Shown here: positions 1 to 11,245 of the stretch, piece by piece
How positions within the stretch are numbered: position 1 is the first letter of the stretch
How the letters are laid out: every line of letters starts with the position of its first letter
From: Mycobacterium dioxanotrophicus
GTDB taxonomy: Bacteria; Actinomycetota; Actinomycetes; Mycobacteriales; Mycobacteriaceae
Reading direction: 5' to 3'
Assembly (NCBI RefSeq): GCF_002157835.1
Contig: NZ_CP020809.1
Span: 1,984,001-2,048,000 of the forward strand
DNA: 64,000 nucleotides
The notes under the pieces: model-generated
What the model was told of the DNA's origin: nothing
Databases searched by the model: none
The model's input: only the letters and a program-made list of their open reading frames with translations
Program-made: the position numbers and the translations under genes

Positions 1-953
1 GGCCCAATCTGCGGCTTCTCACCGAATCCACCGCGACCCGACTGGTTTTCGCAGGCGACCGCGTCATCGGCGTGGAGTTCGAGAAGGCCGGGGTCCGGGA
101 CATCGTGACAGCCCGCCGCGAGGTGATCCTGTGCGGCGGTGCGATCAACTCGCCGCAGCTGCTCATGCTGTCCGGAATCGGCGATGGTGACCAGCTGGCG
201 CATCACGGCATCGAGGTGCGCCACCACGCGCCCGGCGTCGGCGCCAATCTCCTCGACCACCTCGTGGTGCCGCTGGGCTTCGAGGTACCCGACGACAGCC
301 TGTTCGCCGCGGAGAAACCGGTCGAACTCGTCAACTACCTGCTGCGCCGGCGAGGCATGCTGACCTCGAATGTCGGTGAGGCGTATGGCTTCGTGCGCAG
401 CACACCCGACCTCGACCTGCCCGATCTGGAGCTGATCTTCGCGCCCGCGCCGTTCTTCGACGAAGGCATCGGCGACCCGTACGGGCACGCCGTCGTGATG
501 GGACCCATCCTGCTCAAACCCCGCAGCACCGGCACCATCACGCTGCGCTCGGCCGACCCGCTGGCCAAGCCCGTCATCGACCCGCGCTACCTCACCGACG
601 AAGCCGACCGTACGGCATTGATGGCGGGGCTACGCATATGCGCCGAGATCGCCGGCGCGGCAGCCCTGCGCGGCGTGATCGGCAAGGTGGCCCGGCCGCT
701 GAACGCCACGACGCTCGATGACGAAACCCTGCATCGAGCGCTGAACTCGTTGTCGCACACGCTGTATCACCCGGTCGGCACCTGCCGGATGGGCCGCGAC
801 GAGGACAGCGTCGTCGACCCGCAACTGCGCGTCCGTGGGGTCCAGGCGTTGCGGGTCGCCGACGCATCGGTGATGCCCAGCCTCATCCGCGGGCACACCC
901 ACGCCCCCAGCGTGCTGATCGGGGAGAAGGCGGCCGAGCTGATCGCGGGCTGA
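1..953 (+). CDS. GMC family oxidoreductase, C-terminal part
   Basis: This is the 3' part of an FAD-dependent glucose-methanol-choline oxidoreductase (choline or alcohol dehydrogenase type). The frame is open from base 3 with no stop, so the gene begins before the window. The internal block VILCGGAINSPQLLMLSGIG is the second GMC signature (ProSite-type GAINSPQLLMLSGIG). The C-terminal block HPVGTCRMG followed by VADASVMP and GHTHAPS is the substrate/FAD domain carrying the catalytic His region. The usual GHTNAP motif reads GHTHAP here. The FAD-binding GxGxxG N-terminus lies outside the window. The substrate cannot be told from this fragment. Confidence 0.9.
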   Translation, partial: PNLRLLTESTATRLVFAGDRVIGVEFEKAGVRDIVTARREVILCGGAINSPQLLMLSGIGDGDQLAHHGIEVRHHAPGVGANLLDHLVVPLGFEVPDDSLFAAEKPVELVNYLLRRRGMLTSNVGEAYGFVRSTPDLDLPDLELIFAPAPFFDEGIGDPYGHAVVMGPILLKPRSTGTITLRSADPLAKPVIDPRYLTDEADRTALMAGLRICAEIAGAAALRGVIGKVARPLNATTLDDETLHRALNSLSHTLYHPVGTCRMGRDEDSVVDPQLRVRGVQALRVADASVMPSLIRGHTHAPSVLIGEKAAELIAG

Positions 954-1020
954 CAAGGTGTTTGGCGGCGCTCGGTGCGGGTATTTACGGGGGGTGTACT
1001 GACATAGGTTGGAGGCTGCC

Positions 1021-1509
1021 ATGGAGAGCCGCACGAAGATGTTCGGCCACGCCATTCATCCGATGTTGATTCCGTTCCCGCTGGGCCTGCTGGCCACGGC
1101 CGTCGTCTTCGACATCATCTGGTTGCTCACCGACCGGCCGCCGTTCACCGCCGCCGCGGCGTTCGCGATCGCGGCGGGAATCATCGGTGGTGCGGTGGCT
1201 GCGCCGTTCGGCTGGGTCGACTGGTTCAAGATCCCCACCGGCACCCGCGCCAAACGCGTCGGCCTGGTACACGGCCTGGGCAACGGTCTGGTGCTGGTGC
1301 TCTTTGCCATCAGCTGGCTGCTGCGCCTGAACTCCGAGGCCTGGGTCCCGACCAACTGGGCGTTGGCATGCAGTTTCGTCGCTGTGGCGCTGGCGGTCGG
1401 CACCGCATGGCTGGGTGGTGAGCTGGTCGAGCGGCTGGGCATCGGTGTCGACGAAGGGGCCAACACCGATGCACCGAGCTCGCTGAGCCACCGGCACGTG
1501 ACCACCTGA
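1021..1509 (+). CDS. DUF2231-type integral membrane protein
   Basis: A 162-residue membrane protein with about four hydrophobic segments. It begins with an N-terminal GHAIHPMLIPFPLGLL motif typical of DUF2231 proteins, whose function is unknown. The ATG at 1021 was chosen over an upstream TTG at 1009 because GGAGG at 1011-1015 is correctly spaced for it. It follows the oxidoreductase by 67 bp on the same strand and converges with the next gene. Some family members sit near heme or quinone-linked redox genes; nothing here shows its partner. Confidence 0.8.
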   Translation: MESRTKMFGHAIHPMLIPFPLGLLATAVVFDIIWLLTDRPPFTAAAAFAIAAGIIGGAVAAPFGWVDWFKIPTGTRAKRVGLVHGLGNGLVLVLFAISWLLRLNSEAWVPTNWALACSFVAVALAVGTAWLGGELVERLGIGVDEGANTDAPSSLSHRHVTT

Positions 1510-1523
1510 GCGGTGGACCTCCG

Positions 1524-2738
1524 TCAGAAGTAGGCGTTGGCCGGAACCGGCGTGCCGTGAAGGAGGTTCTGACCGATCACGCGGGCCTTGTAGACGACCG
1601 GGTTGTGCAGCGTGATGGTGCGGATGTTGCGCCAATGCCGGTCCAGGTTGCGTTGCCGGCTCGCCGCGGAGGCGCCGCCGAGTTCCAGCAGTCGGGTGGC
1701 GGCCTCGGGCGCCACGTCGTCGAGGTGGACCTTGACCTTGGCGACCTTGAGCTGGGCTTCCTCGGCGAGGCGCGCGTCGGGCACACCGTCGACCTCGGAG
1801 TCCGTCGCCGCACCGATCGCCGCAGCGGCGTCGAGCACTGCCGCCCGAGCCACGTACGCGGTGCTGGCCAGCACGCCGAGCTGGCGTTGCAGCAGCGGGT
1901 CGTCTGTGGGCTGTTCGGTCAGGGCGTGGCTGAAGTTGCGTTCGCGCGACCGCAGTAGAGCCACGCCGTCGTCGACGACATTGGCCAGGATCCCGGCGAC
2001 CACCGCATGGATGAACAGTTGCAGCGACGCGTACTGCACGGTCGGCGCCGGCTCGGCGTCGTACTGGGTGTCGGAGAGCACCTCGTCGGCGGCGACGGCA
2101 ACGTCGTCGAAGCTCGTGGTGCCCGTCCCGGTGCGCCGCTGGCCGAAACCGTCCCAGTCGTCGACGATGCGGACCCCGTCGCGGTCGGCCGGGATCACCA
2201 CGTTGGCCACCGAGTCGTGATCGGTGGTGGCGGTGACGGTGAGGTAGTCGGAGAACAGCGTGCCGGTGCTGTAGTACTTCTCGCCGGTGAGCAGGTAGCC
2301 GCCGTCCTGGCCGGGCAGCAGCCGGGTGTTGAACACCAGGCTGCCAACGGCCAGGGAACCCTTCTCGCTGAACGCATTTCCGAAGATCTTGCCGTCGGCC
2401 ACCTTCGCGAGCCAGCGCTGCGAGGCCGGGTCATCGACGGTGCGCAGCCGCTCCTCGGTGAACCAGAAATGGGTGCGGAAGATGTGCGCCACAATCGGAT
2501 CGGCTTGTGCCACGTCGATCACTGCCGAGAACAGTTGGGGCACTGTCAATCCGGAGCCGCCGAGCGACTCGGGCAGGCGCAGCGTGCCGAAGCCGGCTCG
2601 TTTGAGTGCTGCCACCTGATCGAATGGGTTTTCGTCGTTGAGGTCTCGGTCCTTGGCGCCTGCGGCAACCTTGGCCAGTAATTCGGTCCACGCGGGCGTT
2701 CCGGGAAGGATGCGCGTCGGGTTCTCAAGGGTCGTCAT
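1524..2738 (-). CDS. acyl-CoA dehydrogenase-fold flavin monooxygenase (DszC/SfnB-like)
   Basis: A 404-residue protein of the acyl-CoA dehydrogenase fold. Motifs include LRLPESLGGSGLTV near residue 50, FSEKGS and the beta-domain GEKYYSTGTLFSDY. A later segment, DDWDGFGQRRTGTGTT, resembles the DszC/SfnB flavin-dependent monooxygenase subgroup rather than beta-oxidation dehydrogenases. Members of that subgroup use reduced flavin from a partner reductase to oxidise sulfur compounds such as sulfones. The start MTTLENP at 2738 fits the domain boundary; an in-frame upstream start would overlap the divergent hydrolase. Sulfur-compound oxidation is an inference from the family; the sulfate-assimilation genes lie about 17 kb away. 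Confidence 0.82.
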   Translation of the reverse strand: MTTLENPTRILPGTPAWTELLAKVAAGAKDRDLNDENPFDQVAALKRAGFGTLRLPESLGGSGLTVPQLFSAVIDVAQADPIVAHIFRTHFWFTEERLRTVDDPASQRWLAKVADGKIFGNAFSEKGSLAVGSLVFNTRLLPGQDGGYLLTGEKYYSTGTLFSDYLTVTATTDHDSVANVVIPADRDGVRIVDDWDGFGQRRTGTGTTSFDDVAVAADEVLSDTQYDAEPAPTVQYASLQLFIHAVVAGILANVVDDGVALLRSRERNFSHALTEQPTDDPLLQRQLGVLASTAYVARAAVLDAAAAIGAATDSEVDGVPDARLAEEAQLKVAKVKVHLDDVAPEAATRLLELGGASAASRQRNLDRHWRNIRTITLHNPVVYKARVIGQNLLHGTPVPANAYF

Positions 2739-2818
2739 GGCACCGTTTGTACCGACGCCCGTGCACCGCAGGCACGGCTTTGGATCAGCCGGAACCGAAC
2801 GCGGCACAATGGACCGCG

Positions 2819-4057
2819 ATGACGATGAACGCGAAGCGTCGGCGCAGGCATGACAAGCTCGCCGCGCAGCCCGGCGTGCGTGCGGTCCGGCGGCCGGTCA
2901 CCCCGGGCAGTGATGAGCACTTCAACCTTTATTACGTCCGGTCCGGCCGCAAGTCTGGACATCCCGTGGTGATCATCCCGGGCGGCCCGGGTGTCGCTTC
3001 GGTGCAGTCCTACCGCGGGTTGCGGCGCCACGCCGCGGCGGCCGGGGCCGACGTCATCATGGTCGAGCATCGCGGTGTCGGGATGTCGCGGCACACCGAC
3101 TCCGGTGCGGACCTGCCGCCCGATGCCATCACCATCGACCAGGCCGTCGACGACCTCGCAGCGGTGCTCGACGACGCCGGGGTGTCCACCGCGACGTTCT
3201 ACGGCACCTCCTACGGCACGTATCTCGCGGCAGGTGTCGGGGTGCGCCATCCCGAGCGCGTCGAGGCGATGGTCCTCGATTCGCCGCTGCTGTCCACCGG
3301 CGACATCGACGCCATGCGCACCGCCATCCGCGGCCTCCTATGGGACGGCTCGGATCCGCAGGCATCGGGTTTGGCGCCCAAGGTCCGTACGCTGGCCGAG
3401 TCCGGGGTGTTCGGCGCCGCGGGTGGTCAGGTCGCCGGAACCCTGTACGGCTACGGTGGTGCGGCGCTGCTGGACCGCCAACTCGACCTGTTGTTGGGCG
3501 GGCACACCTTGGTGTGGTCGGCGCTGCGCCGACTGGGCCGGATGGCGACCCGAAAAGTCCCGTATCGCAACGAGTCCGATCTCGTCGGCCGCATCGCTTT
3601 TCGCGAGTTGAACTATGCGGGCGTGCCCGACGGCCTGCCTCTGGACCCGGCACTGGACCTCCACCTGGGTGGAAACCCGGGGCGCTACGAGCCGTTCGAC
3701 GCCGAGCCCTACGACCTGGTGGCCGAGATGCCGAAGTTCGGTTGGCCCACCGTCATCATCTCCGGGGGCCGTGATCTCACCACGCCACCGGCCATCGCCG
3801 AACGGATCGCGACGCTGGTGCCCGACGCCGTTTTGGTATCGATGCCGACCGCCGGCCACAGCGTGCTCGACAGCCGCGAACGTGCCGCGCTGGCGGTGAT
3901 CGATGCCGTGCGCAACGGTGCGGCCGAACAACTTTCGGCGATCGCCCCGGAGCTGGACACCTTGCCGGGACGAACCGGCCTGCGGCTGGCCATGTCCGCG
4001 ATCGCCGCGGCGGCCGCGTGCGAATCGGTGCTGCCGGACCGACCGCTTACTTCATGA
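2819..4057 (+). CDS. alpha/beta hydrolase, proline iminopeptidase-like
   Basis: A 412-residue alpha/beta hydrolase. The oxyanion-hole segment IPGGPGVASVQSY and the nucleophile elbow GTSYGTY (catalytic Ser) are typical of the prolyl aminopeptidase/tripeptidyl hydrolase group (S33). The C-terminal GGRDLTTPP supplies the catalytic Asp and AGHSVLD the His. There is no signal peptide, so it is probably cytoplasmic. The start at the first ATG of GATGACGATGAACGCG (2819) is likely, though 2825 is possible. It diverges from the flavoprotein, and its 3' end overlaps the convergent solute-binding protein gene by 11 bp. Confidence 0.85.
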   Translation: MTMNAKRRRRHDKLAAQPGVRAVRRPVTPGSDEHFNLYYVRSGRKSGHPVVIIPGGPGVASVQSYRGLRRHAAAAGADVIMVEHRGVGMSRHTDSGADLPPDAITIDQAVDDLAAVLDDAGVSTATFYGTSYGTYLAAGVGVRHPERVEAMVLDSPLLSTGDIDAMRTAIRGLLWDGSDPQASGLAPKVRTLAESGVFGAAGGQVAGTLYGYGGAALLDRQLDLLLGGHTLVWSALRRLGRMATRKVPYRNESDLVGRIAFRELNYAGVPDGLPLDPALDLHLGGNPGRYEPFDAEPYDLVAEMPKFGWPTVIISGGRDLTTPPAIAERIATLVPDAVLVSMPTAGHSVLDSRERAALAVIDAVRNGAAEQLSAIAPELDTLPGRTGLRLAMSAIAAAAACESVLPDRPLTS

Positions 4058-5723
4058 AGCCGATCTTGCTGTAGTCGGCGTCGGCGAGTCCGAAGGCGCC
4101 GAAGTTGGCCAGATTGCTACGTACCGCGACATTTCCGGGGGACTGGAACAAGGGCAGGCTGAACACCTCGGCGAACAGCATCTTGTCGAGCTCGTTGGCC
4201 AGTGTCCGCGCCTTGTCGGGTTCGAGCTCGCGCAGCGTCTCCTCGATCTTCGCGTCGATCTCGGGGCTGCCGATCTTGCCGAAGTTGCTCGCGCCGTTCT
4301 GGGTGTAGATCTGGGTCAGCGACCCCAGCGGGAACGCATCGCCGAGGAAGGCGAACTGCGCGATGTCGAAGTCGCCCTTGCTGATGAAGTTGGTGAAGAA
4401 CCCGGTGCCGGGCTTGGTGTCGATGACGAGCTTCACGCCGATCTGGGCCAGGGTGTTCTGCGCGATCTGCGCGACCTGACGGGTACTGCCCGCGTCGTAG
4501 AGCACGTCACGGATCACCAGCTGCTTGCCGTCCTTCTCCCGGAACTGCCCGTTGAGCTTCCAGCCCAGGGCGTCCAGTTCGCTCTTGGCCTTCTCCGGGT
4601 CGAAGGCCACCTCGGCGCTGTTGTCCTGGTAGCCCTTCTGGCCGGCGACGTAGATGTGGTTGTTCAGCGGCACCGGATTGTCGGTGAGACCGCGCTGGGT
4701 GATGTTGGCGATGGCCTGACGGTCGATGCCCTTGGCCACCGCCTGCCGCAGCGCCTTGTCGGCCAGGATGGACCCGGGCGCGCCGTTGAACGTGAAGTGG
4801 TACCAGCTGGGGCTGGGCGCGCGGCGGATCGAGATCCCCGGGGTGTTGCGCGCGATGGTCAGCTCGTCGAGCGACGCTGTCCCGGTGGCGTCGATGGTGT
4901 TGTTCTGCAACGCCGGGATGCGCGCCGCGTCGTCGAGCACCGAATACGTCATGCTGTCGAGCAGCGGCGGGGTGCCCCACCACTTGGGGTTGCGCGTCAA
5001 GGTGATTCGCTGCGCACCGCGGTCGAGGTTGGACACGATGAACGGGCCTGCGGACGGGCCGGGCCCGTTGAGCTGGCCTTTGTTGAAGACCTCCGGATTC
5101 TCGGTCATGCTCTTGGGCAGCAACCGGCCATTGCCCGCGAACATGCCCTGCCAGTCCGCGTACGGCTCGGCGAACGTCATGACGGCCTGACGGTCGTCGA
5201 CCCCGCGGGTGACCGAGGCGACGCGTTCGCTGCCGTTGGGGGCGGCGATGACGAACGCCGGATTTTTCCCGCTGGTCGCGTCGATCTGAGACTTGATGTC
5301 TTCCCAGGTGATCGGGGTGCCGTCGGACCACACCGCCTTCGGGTTGATCGTGTAGGTGACCACCTGCGGGCTCTTGGAAGTCAGCTCGACGTTGGTGAAG
5401 TAATCGGTGTTGACCTTCGTCGTGCCGTCGGCGGCGATCACGAAGGCCCGGGGCAACGTCGGCTTGGACAGCGAGCCGACATCGCCGGTGTTGCCGTCCA
5501 GGTGCAGCGGATTGAAGTTCGACGGGAACTCGGTGAGCGCCAGCCGCAGATTGCCGCCCTGCTTGAGATTGGCCACATCCTGCGGGTTGACGTCGCTGGT
5601 GGTCCCGACCTCGGCATTGCCGCCGGCCGAAGGGACCTGGCGATCACCGCCTGAGCACGCGGTGAGCGTGAGTGCAGTGGCGAGGGTGGCGATGGCGAGG
5701 CGACGCAGGTTCTTCCCGTTCAC
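4047..5723 (-). CDS. peptide ABC transporter, solute-binding lipoprotein (SBP family 5)
   Basis: A 558-residue extracellular substrate-binding lipoprotein of the OppA/DppA family, the last gene of a four-gene importer. The N-terminus MNGKNLRRLAIATLATALTL ends in the lipobox LTAC followed by a Gly/Ser linker, so it is lipid-anchored outside the membrane. Family 5 features include the TKVNTDYF/YTINPKAVWSDGTPITWEDI region and GxxRITLTRNPKWWG. The GTG start at 5723 gives a normal-length signal peptide; an ATG at 5762 would give an atypically long n-region. The substrate is probably oligopeptides, but nickel or glutathione importers share the fold. Confidence 0.88.
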   Translation of the reverse strand: MNGKNLRRLAIATLATALTLTACSGGDRQVPSAGGNAEVGTTSDVNPQDVANLKQGGNLRLALTEFPSNFNPLHLDGNTGDVGSLSKPTLPRAFVIAADGTTKVNTDYFTNVELTSKSPQVVTYTINPKAVWSDGTPITWEDIKSQIDATSGKNPAFVIAAPNGSERVASVTRGVDDRQAVMTFAEPYADWQGMFAGNGRLLPKSMTENPEVFNKGQLNGPGPSAGPFIVSNLDRGAQRITLTRNPKWWGTPPLLDSMTYSVLDDAARIPALQNNTIDATGTASLDELTIARNTPGISIRRAPSPSWYHFTFNGAPGSILADKALRQAVAKGIDRQAIANITQRGLTDNPVPLNNHIYVAGQKGYQDNSAEVAFDPEKAKSELDALGWKLNGQFREKDGKQLVIRDVLYDAGSTRQVAQIAQNTLAQIGVKLVIDTKPGTGFFTNFISKGDFDIAQFAFLGDAFPLGSLTQIYTQNGASNFGKIGSPEIDAKIEETLRELEPDKARTLANELDKMLFAEVFSLPLFQSPGNVAVRSNLANFGAFGLADADYSKIGFMK

Positions 5724-5769
5724 CCCGCCGATGCTAGATGCAGCAACGCGCGCTCGGGGCATGACCCGC

Positions 5770-7592
<1,823 letters not shown>

Positions 7593-7596
<4 letters not shown>

Positions 7597-8516
7597 CGAC
7601 GCTTCTTCCGCCGCCGCAGCTGGCCGCTGCCCGGGTCCAGGGCGTCGCGCAGACCGTCACCGGCGAGGTTGGCGCACAGGATGATCAGCACCAGGACACC
7701 GGCGGGGAACAGGAACACCCATGGAAACGTCGTCGCCGATTTGGTGCCGTCGGCGATCAGCGTGCCCAGCGACACATCGGGTGGCTGGATACCGAAACCC
7801 AGGAAGCTCAAGCCGGTTTCGGCCAGGATCGCGACGCCGACATTGAGTGCGGCGTCGATGATCAGTAGGGAGGCCACGTTGGGGACGATGTGGCGCACGA
7901 TGATCCGCCAGCTCCGCACACCCATATACCGTGCGGCGACGACGAATTCACGCTCTCGCAGGGTCATGGTCATGCCGCGCACGATGCGCGAGCTGATCAT
8001 CCAGCTGAACAGCGAGAACAACATGATCAGCCAGAAGACGCGGTCGGACTGGCCCAATCGCGGTGTGACGATGGCGATCAGGATGAAGCTGGGCACCACC
8101 AGCAGCACGTCGACCACCCACATCAGCGCCCGGTCGCGCCAGCCGCCGAAATACCCAGCGATCGACCCGACCGTGGCGGCGATGACCGTCGAGATGAGCG
8201 CCACGCAGACGCCGATCAGCATGGATTTCTGCATGCCGCGCAGGGTTTGGGCGAGCAGGTCCTGGCCCAGTGCGTTGGTGCCGAACCAGTGCGTGGTCGA
8301 CGGTGGTGTCTGCAGCGCGTAGTAGTCGAGGTCGGTGTAGTTGTACGGCAGCAGCGGGGGCAGGGCGTAGCAGCCGATGAACATCACCGCCAGCACGATC
8401 AGCGCCGCCACCGCGGGCTTGTTGCGCATGAACCGGCGGAAGACCAGCGTGCGCCGGGTGGCGAACTCCTCGGTGTGCAGGCCCGACCGTGCTGCCGTGG
8501 CCGACGTGTCGCTCAT
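7593..8516 (-). CDS. peptide ABC transporter permease, DppC type
   Basis: A 307-residue inner-membrane permease with an N-terminal cytoplasmic tail, one TM segment near residues 35-55 and the BPD_transp_1 domain. The motif [19 protein letters not shown] is the conserved segment before the core TMs in DppC/OppC proteins. The EAA-type cytoplasmic loop is [18 protein letters not shown]. The start MSDTSAT at 8516 overlaps the stop of the DppB-type gene by 4 bp, and its own stop overlaps the ATPase start. It works as a heterodimer with the neighbouring permease. Confidence 0.92.
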
Positions 8517-9490
8517 GTCACCCGCACTCTCGGATCCAGCGCCGCGTAGATCACGTCGGACAGCAGACCGGCCAGCAGCACGACGGACCCGGTGAACACC
8601 GTGATGGCGGCGATGATGTTGGTGTCCTGGGTGGCGATGCCCTGGACCACCCACTCGCCCATGCCGTGCCAGCCGAAGATCTTCTCCACGAACACAGCTC
8701 CGGTGACCAGGCCCGCGACGCCGTAGGCGAACAGTGTCGCCATCGGGATGAGCGCGGTGCGCAGGCCGTGCTTGAACAGGGCCTGCCGGCGCGTCAGACC
8801 CTTGGCCCGCGCGGTGCGGATGAAGTCCTGCCCGAGCACGTCGAGCATCGCGTTGCGTTGGTAGCGGCTGTAACCGGCGATGGCCGAGAGGGCCAGCGTG
8901 AAGGTCGGCAGTGCGAGGTGCTGCAACCGGTCGGCGAACTGGTTCCAGCCGCCGCCGACGGCATCGGGTGAGGTCTCCCCGGTGTATTCGAAAAGCCGCA
9001 CTCCCAGAATGGAATTCACGTCGAGCGCGGCCAGGATCAGCAGGTTGGCGATGACGAAGGTCGGGGTGCTGATCACCAGCAGCGACAGCAACGTGATGAC
9101 GCGGTCCGACATCCGGTACTGCCGGATGGCGCCCCACGCGCCGACGACGACGCCGATCACGGTGCCCAGCACCGATCCGATGACCAGCAGCCGCAGGCTC
9201 ACGCCGATGCGGCGCCACAATTCGTCGGACACCGGTTGTCCGGTCACCGTGGTGCCGAAGTCGCCACGCACAGCGCCTGCGGCCCAGTGCGCGTACCGGA
9301 TCGGGATCGGCTTGTCGAGACCGAGTTCGGCCGCCTTGGCGTCGATGGTGGATTGCGGCGGGCGCGGATTGCGTTGCAGCAGGCTGTCGAGGGGCTCGAA
9401 GGTGTACGAGGTCAAGGTGAACGTCAGAAACGACGCCAGCGCCAGCAGCACAATGTAGTTGAGCAGCCGGCGCGCGAGGAAGCGCGTCAT
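8513..9490 (-). CDS. peptide ABC transporter permease, DppB type
   Basis: A 325-residue permease, first gene of the importer operon. It starts MTRFLARRLLNYIVLLALAS, the classic DppB/OppB N-terminal TM with a basic n-region; this ATG (9490) is preferred over an upstream in-frame ATG at 9517. The periplasmic-type loop is long, as usual for DppB. The EAA loop reads DFIRTARAKGLTRRQALFKHGLR with the diagnostic ARAKGL core. The operon order is dppB-dppC-dppDF-SBP, with the binding protein last, an arrangement common in mycobacteria. Confidence 0.92.
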   Translation of the reverse strand: MTRFLARRLLNYIVLLALASFLTFTLTSYTFEPLDSLLQRNPRPPQSTIDAKAAELGLDKPIPIRYAHWAAGAVRGDFGTTVTGQPVSDELWRRIGVSLRLLVIGSVLGTVIGVVVGAWGAIRQYRMSDRVITLLSLLVISTPTFVIANLLILAALDVNSILGVRLFEYTGETSPDAVGGGWNQFADRLQHLALPTFTLALSAIAGYSRYQRNAMLDVLGQDFIRTARAKGLTRRQALFKHGLRTALIPMATLFAYGVAGLVTGAVFVEKIFGWHGMGEWVVQGIATQDTNIIAAITVFTGSVVLLAGLLSDVIYAALDPRVRVT

Positions 9491-9693
9491 CCGGTTGGTC
9501 CCTGCTGCATGGCACACACAGTAGAAGAGGCGAGGCGCAACCGTCCTGAACTGTCGATCCGGCGCGCCAGTAACCGCCTGGTTGGGAATTTCCAGCGCAG
9601 CCTCAGCGTCTTCATAGTTGCGGCGGGTTCACTGGGCTCCACCTGGCGATTTCGCCAACGCTGACTGAATGAGATCAATCAAGGGGCGATGTC

Positions 9694-9936
9694 ATGACCA
9701 TCGGGAAACCTCACAACGTGAAATTCGTCGCGGCGATCGCGGGGGGCGCCGCGGTCGTCGCGCTCGGTGCGCTGGGTTTGTTCAGCCACGAGCAGCCGTC
9801 GGCCGTCGCGACGAGCACCATGAACCTCGGGGCGACCGTCACCGAGACCACGCCGCCGACCGCTCCTGCCACGTCGATGGCTGTGCCAGGGATCAAGGGC
9901 TACAACCCGCCGGCCGGCTTCGCGACCACTCACTGA
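9694..9936 (+). CDS. small single-pass or secreted protein, paralogue of the 37.98 kb gene
   Basis: An 80-residue protein of unknown function. A basic N-terminus (MTIGKPHNVKF) precedes one hydrophobic segment (about residues 11-30, ending ALGALGLF), then a Ser/Thr/Pro/Ala-rich tail ending GYNPPAGFATTH. AAGGGGCG at 9681-9688 is a good ribosome-binding site. The gene at 37975 shares the whole layout: basic start, AAVVAxGALGLL-like hydrophobic core, a T-V-T-x-T segment and a final P-x-GF-A-x-x-H. They look like paralogues of a mycobacterial exported family. The last two codons overlap the convergent gene. Confidence 0.7.
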   Translation: MTIGKPHNVKFVAAIAGGAAVVALGALGLFSHEQPSAVATSTMNLGATVTETTPPTAPATSMAVPGIKGYNPPAGFATTH

Positions 9937-10367
9937 CCGGCGGTACTGGCCTCCCCGATACTGCTCACGGTGGCTGTCGCGCCCGAGCGCGTGGCCCGCA
10001 CCGACACGTGGTCGTTGACCGCCCACGTGGGTTTGAGGGTCGACGGCAGCGCGTAGCTCTGGCTGAATCCGTCGGTGCTCGCGACTGTCACCGAATCGGC
10101 CGTCAGCGCCGTGATCACGCCCACCTGGGTGAGCTCGGTGGTGTAGCCCCCGTGTACGTCACGCCGCACCGACTCGCTGTGAACCGTTGCAGGGTCGTCG
10201 TTGTCGCGCCCGGGCTGGGCCCACGGCGGGGGACCGTCGCCGTGGTGGCCGGGCGGGCCGGCTTCACCCATACCCGGGGAATCGGTCGCGGCGTACACCG
10301 CGGCGCCGCCGAGTCCGGCTATCGCAGCGGCGACTCCGATGGCAGCAACCGTTCGCCTCATGCTCAT
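9930..10367 (-). CDS. small exported protein with Gly/Pro/His-rich linker
   Basis: A 145-residue exported protein of unknown function. The N-terminus MSMRRTVAAIGVAAAIAGLG is a signal peptide with an AVYAA cleavage region. Next come a linker rich in Gly, Pro and His (GPPGHHGDGPPPWAQPG) and a beta-rich domain of about 80 residues (TQVGVITALTADSVTVAS...) resembling a small OB/SH3-like barrel. A second in-frame ATG two codons later is possible. It is divergent from the two-component system starting at 10499, so it may be a target or an accessory sensor of that system; this is inference from position only. Confidence 0.72.
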   Translation of the reverse strand: MSMRRTVAAIGVAAAIAGLGGAAVYAATDSPGMGEAGPPGHHGDGPPPWAQPGRDNDDPATVHSESVRRDVHGGYTTELTQVGVITALTADSVTVASTDGFSQSYALPSTLKPTWAVNDHVSVRATRSGATATVSSIGEASTAGQ

Positions 10368-10498
10368 GGCACCTACCGTGCAGGCGTCGTCTGTGCATTG
10401 GCTGTGAAGGAATTCAGCGAGAGATGAGCGCGGAGTCTCACAGCTCGGGCATAGACAACGCATAGGCCGGCCCCATCGCGTCGGCGAATAATGGGCGT

Positions 10499-11245
10499 GT
10501 GCCTGCAGCCGTCAACGAGAACGAACCCGCCCGTGCCGTGATGCGCCGCGCCGACGGCAACCCGATCCAGGTGCTCGTCGTCGACGACGAACCGGTGCTG
10601 GCCGAACTGGTGTCGATGGCGTTGCGCTACGAGGGCTGGGATATCGCCACCGCCGGTGACGGCGCGACCGCCATCGCCACGGCCCGGGAAAACCCGCCCG
10701 ACGTGGTCGTCCTCGACGTCATGCTGCCCGACATGAGCGGCTTGGAGGTGTTGCAGAAGCTGCGTGAGCAGATCCCAGGACTGCCGCTGCTGCTGCTCAC
10801 CGCCAAGGACTCGGTGGAGGACCGGATCGCCGGTCTGACCGCGGGCGGCGACGACTACGTCACCAAACCCTTCAGCCTCGAAGAGGTCGTGCTGCGATTG
10901 CGGGCCCTGCTCCGGCGCACCGGCGTGACCAGTGAGGACGGTGGTGCCAAGATCATCGTCGGCGACCTGGTTCTCGACGAGGACAGCCATGAGGTGACCC
11001 GTGCCGGTGAGCCCATCACGCTCACCGCAACCGAATTCGAACTGCTGCGCTTCATGATGCGCAATGCCAAGCGTGTGTTGAGCAAGGCGCAGATCCTCGA
11101 CCGGGTGTGGAGCTACGACTTCGGTGGCCGCTCCAACATCGTCGAGCTGTACGTGTCGTATCTGCGCAAGAAGATCGACAGTGGCCGCGAACCGATGATC
11201 CACACGTTGCGTGGCGCTGGTTATGTCCTCCGCCCCCCGCGCTGA
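10499..11245 (+). CDS. OmpR/PhoB-family response regulator
   Basis: A 248-residue two-component response regulator. The receiver domain has VLVVDDEP (acidic pocket), VVVLDVMLPDMSG (phospho-acceptor Asp) and DYVTKPFS (conserved Lys). The C-terminal winged helix has LTATEFELLRFMMRNAKRVLS and the recognition segment NIVELYVSYLRKKID. It resembles mycobacterial PhoP in length and motif spacing but is not clearly PhoP. The histidine kinase start lies inside the last codons (overlap 11223-11245), so the two are co-translated. The GTG start gives an N-terminal extension of about 22 residues before the receiver domain, as in PhoP. Confidence 0.93.
   Translation: MPAAVNENEPARAVMRRADGNPIQVLVVDDEPVLAELVSMALRYEGWDIATAGDGATAIATARENPPDVVVLDVMLPDMSGLEVLQKLREQIPGLPLLLLTAKDSVEDRIAGLTAGGDDYVTKPFSLEEVVLRLRALLRRTGVTSEDGGAKIIVGDLVLDEDSHEVTRAGEPITLTATEFELLRFMMRNAKRVLSKAQILDRVWSYDFGGRSNIVELYVSYLRKKIDSGREPMIHTLRGAGYVLRPPR

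Noticed and set aside
3903..5654. Long plus-strand frame opposite the solute-binding protein gene
   Set aside because: Antisense to a full-length lipoprotein with clear motifs; composition is that of a mirror frame and no ribosome-binding site is present.
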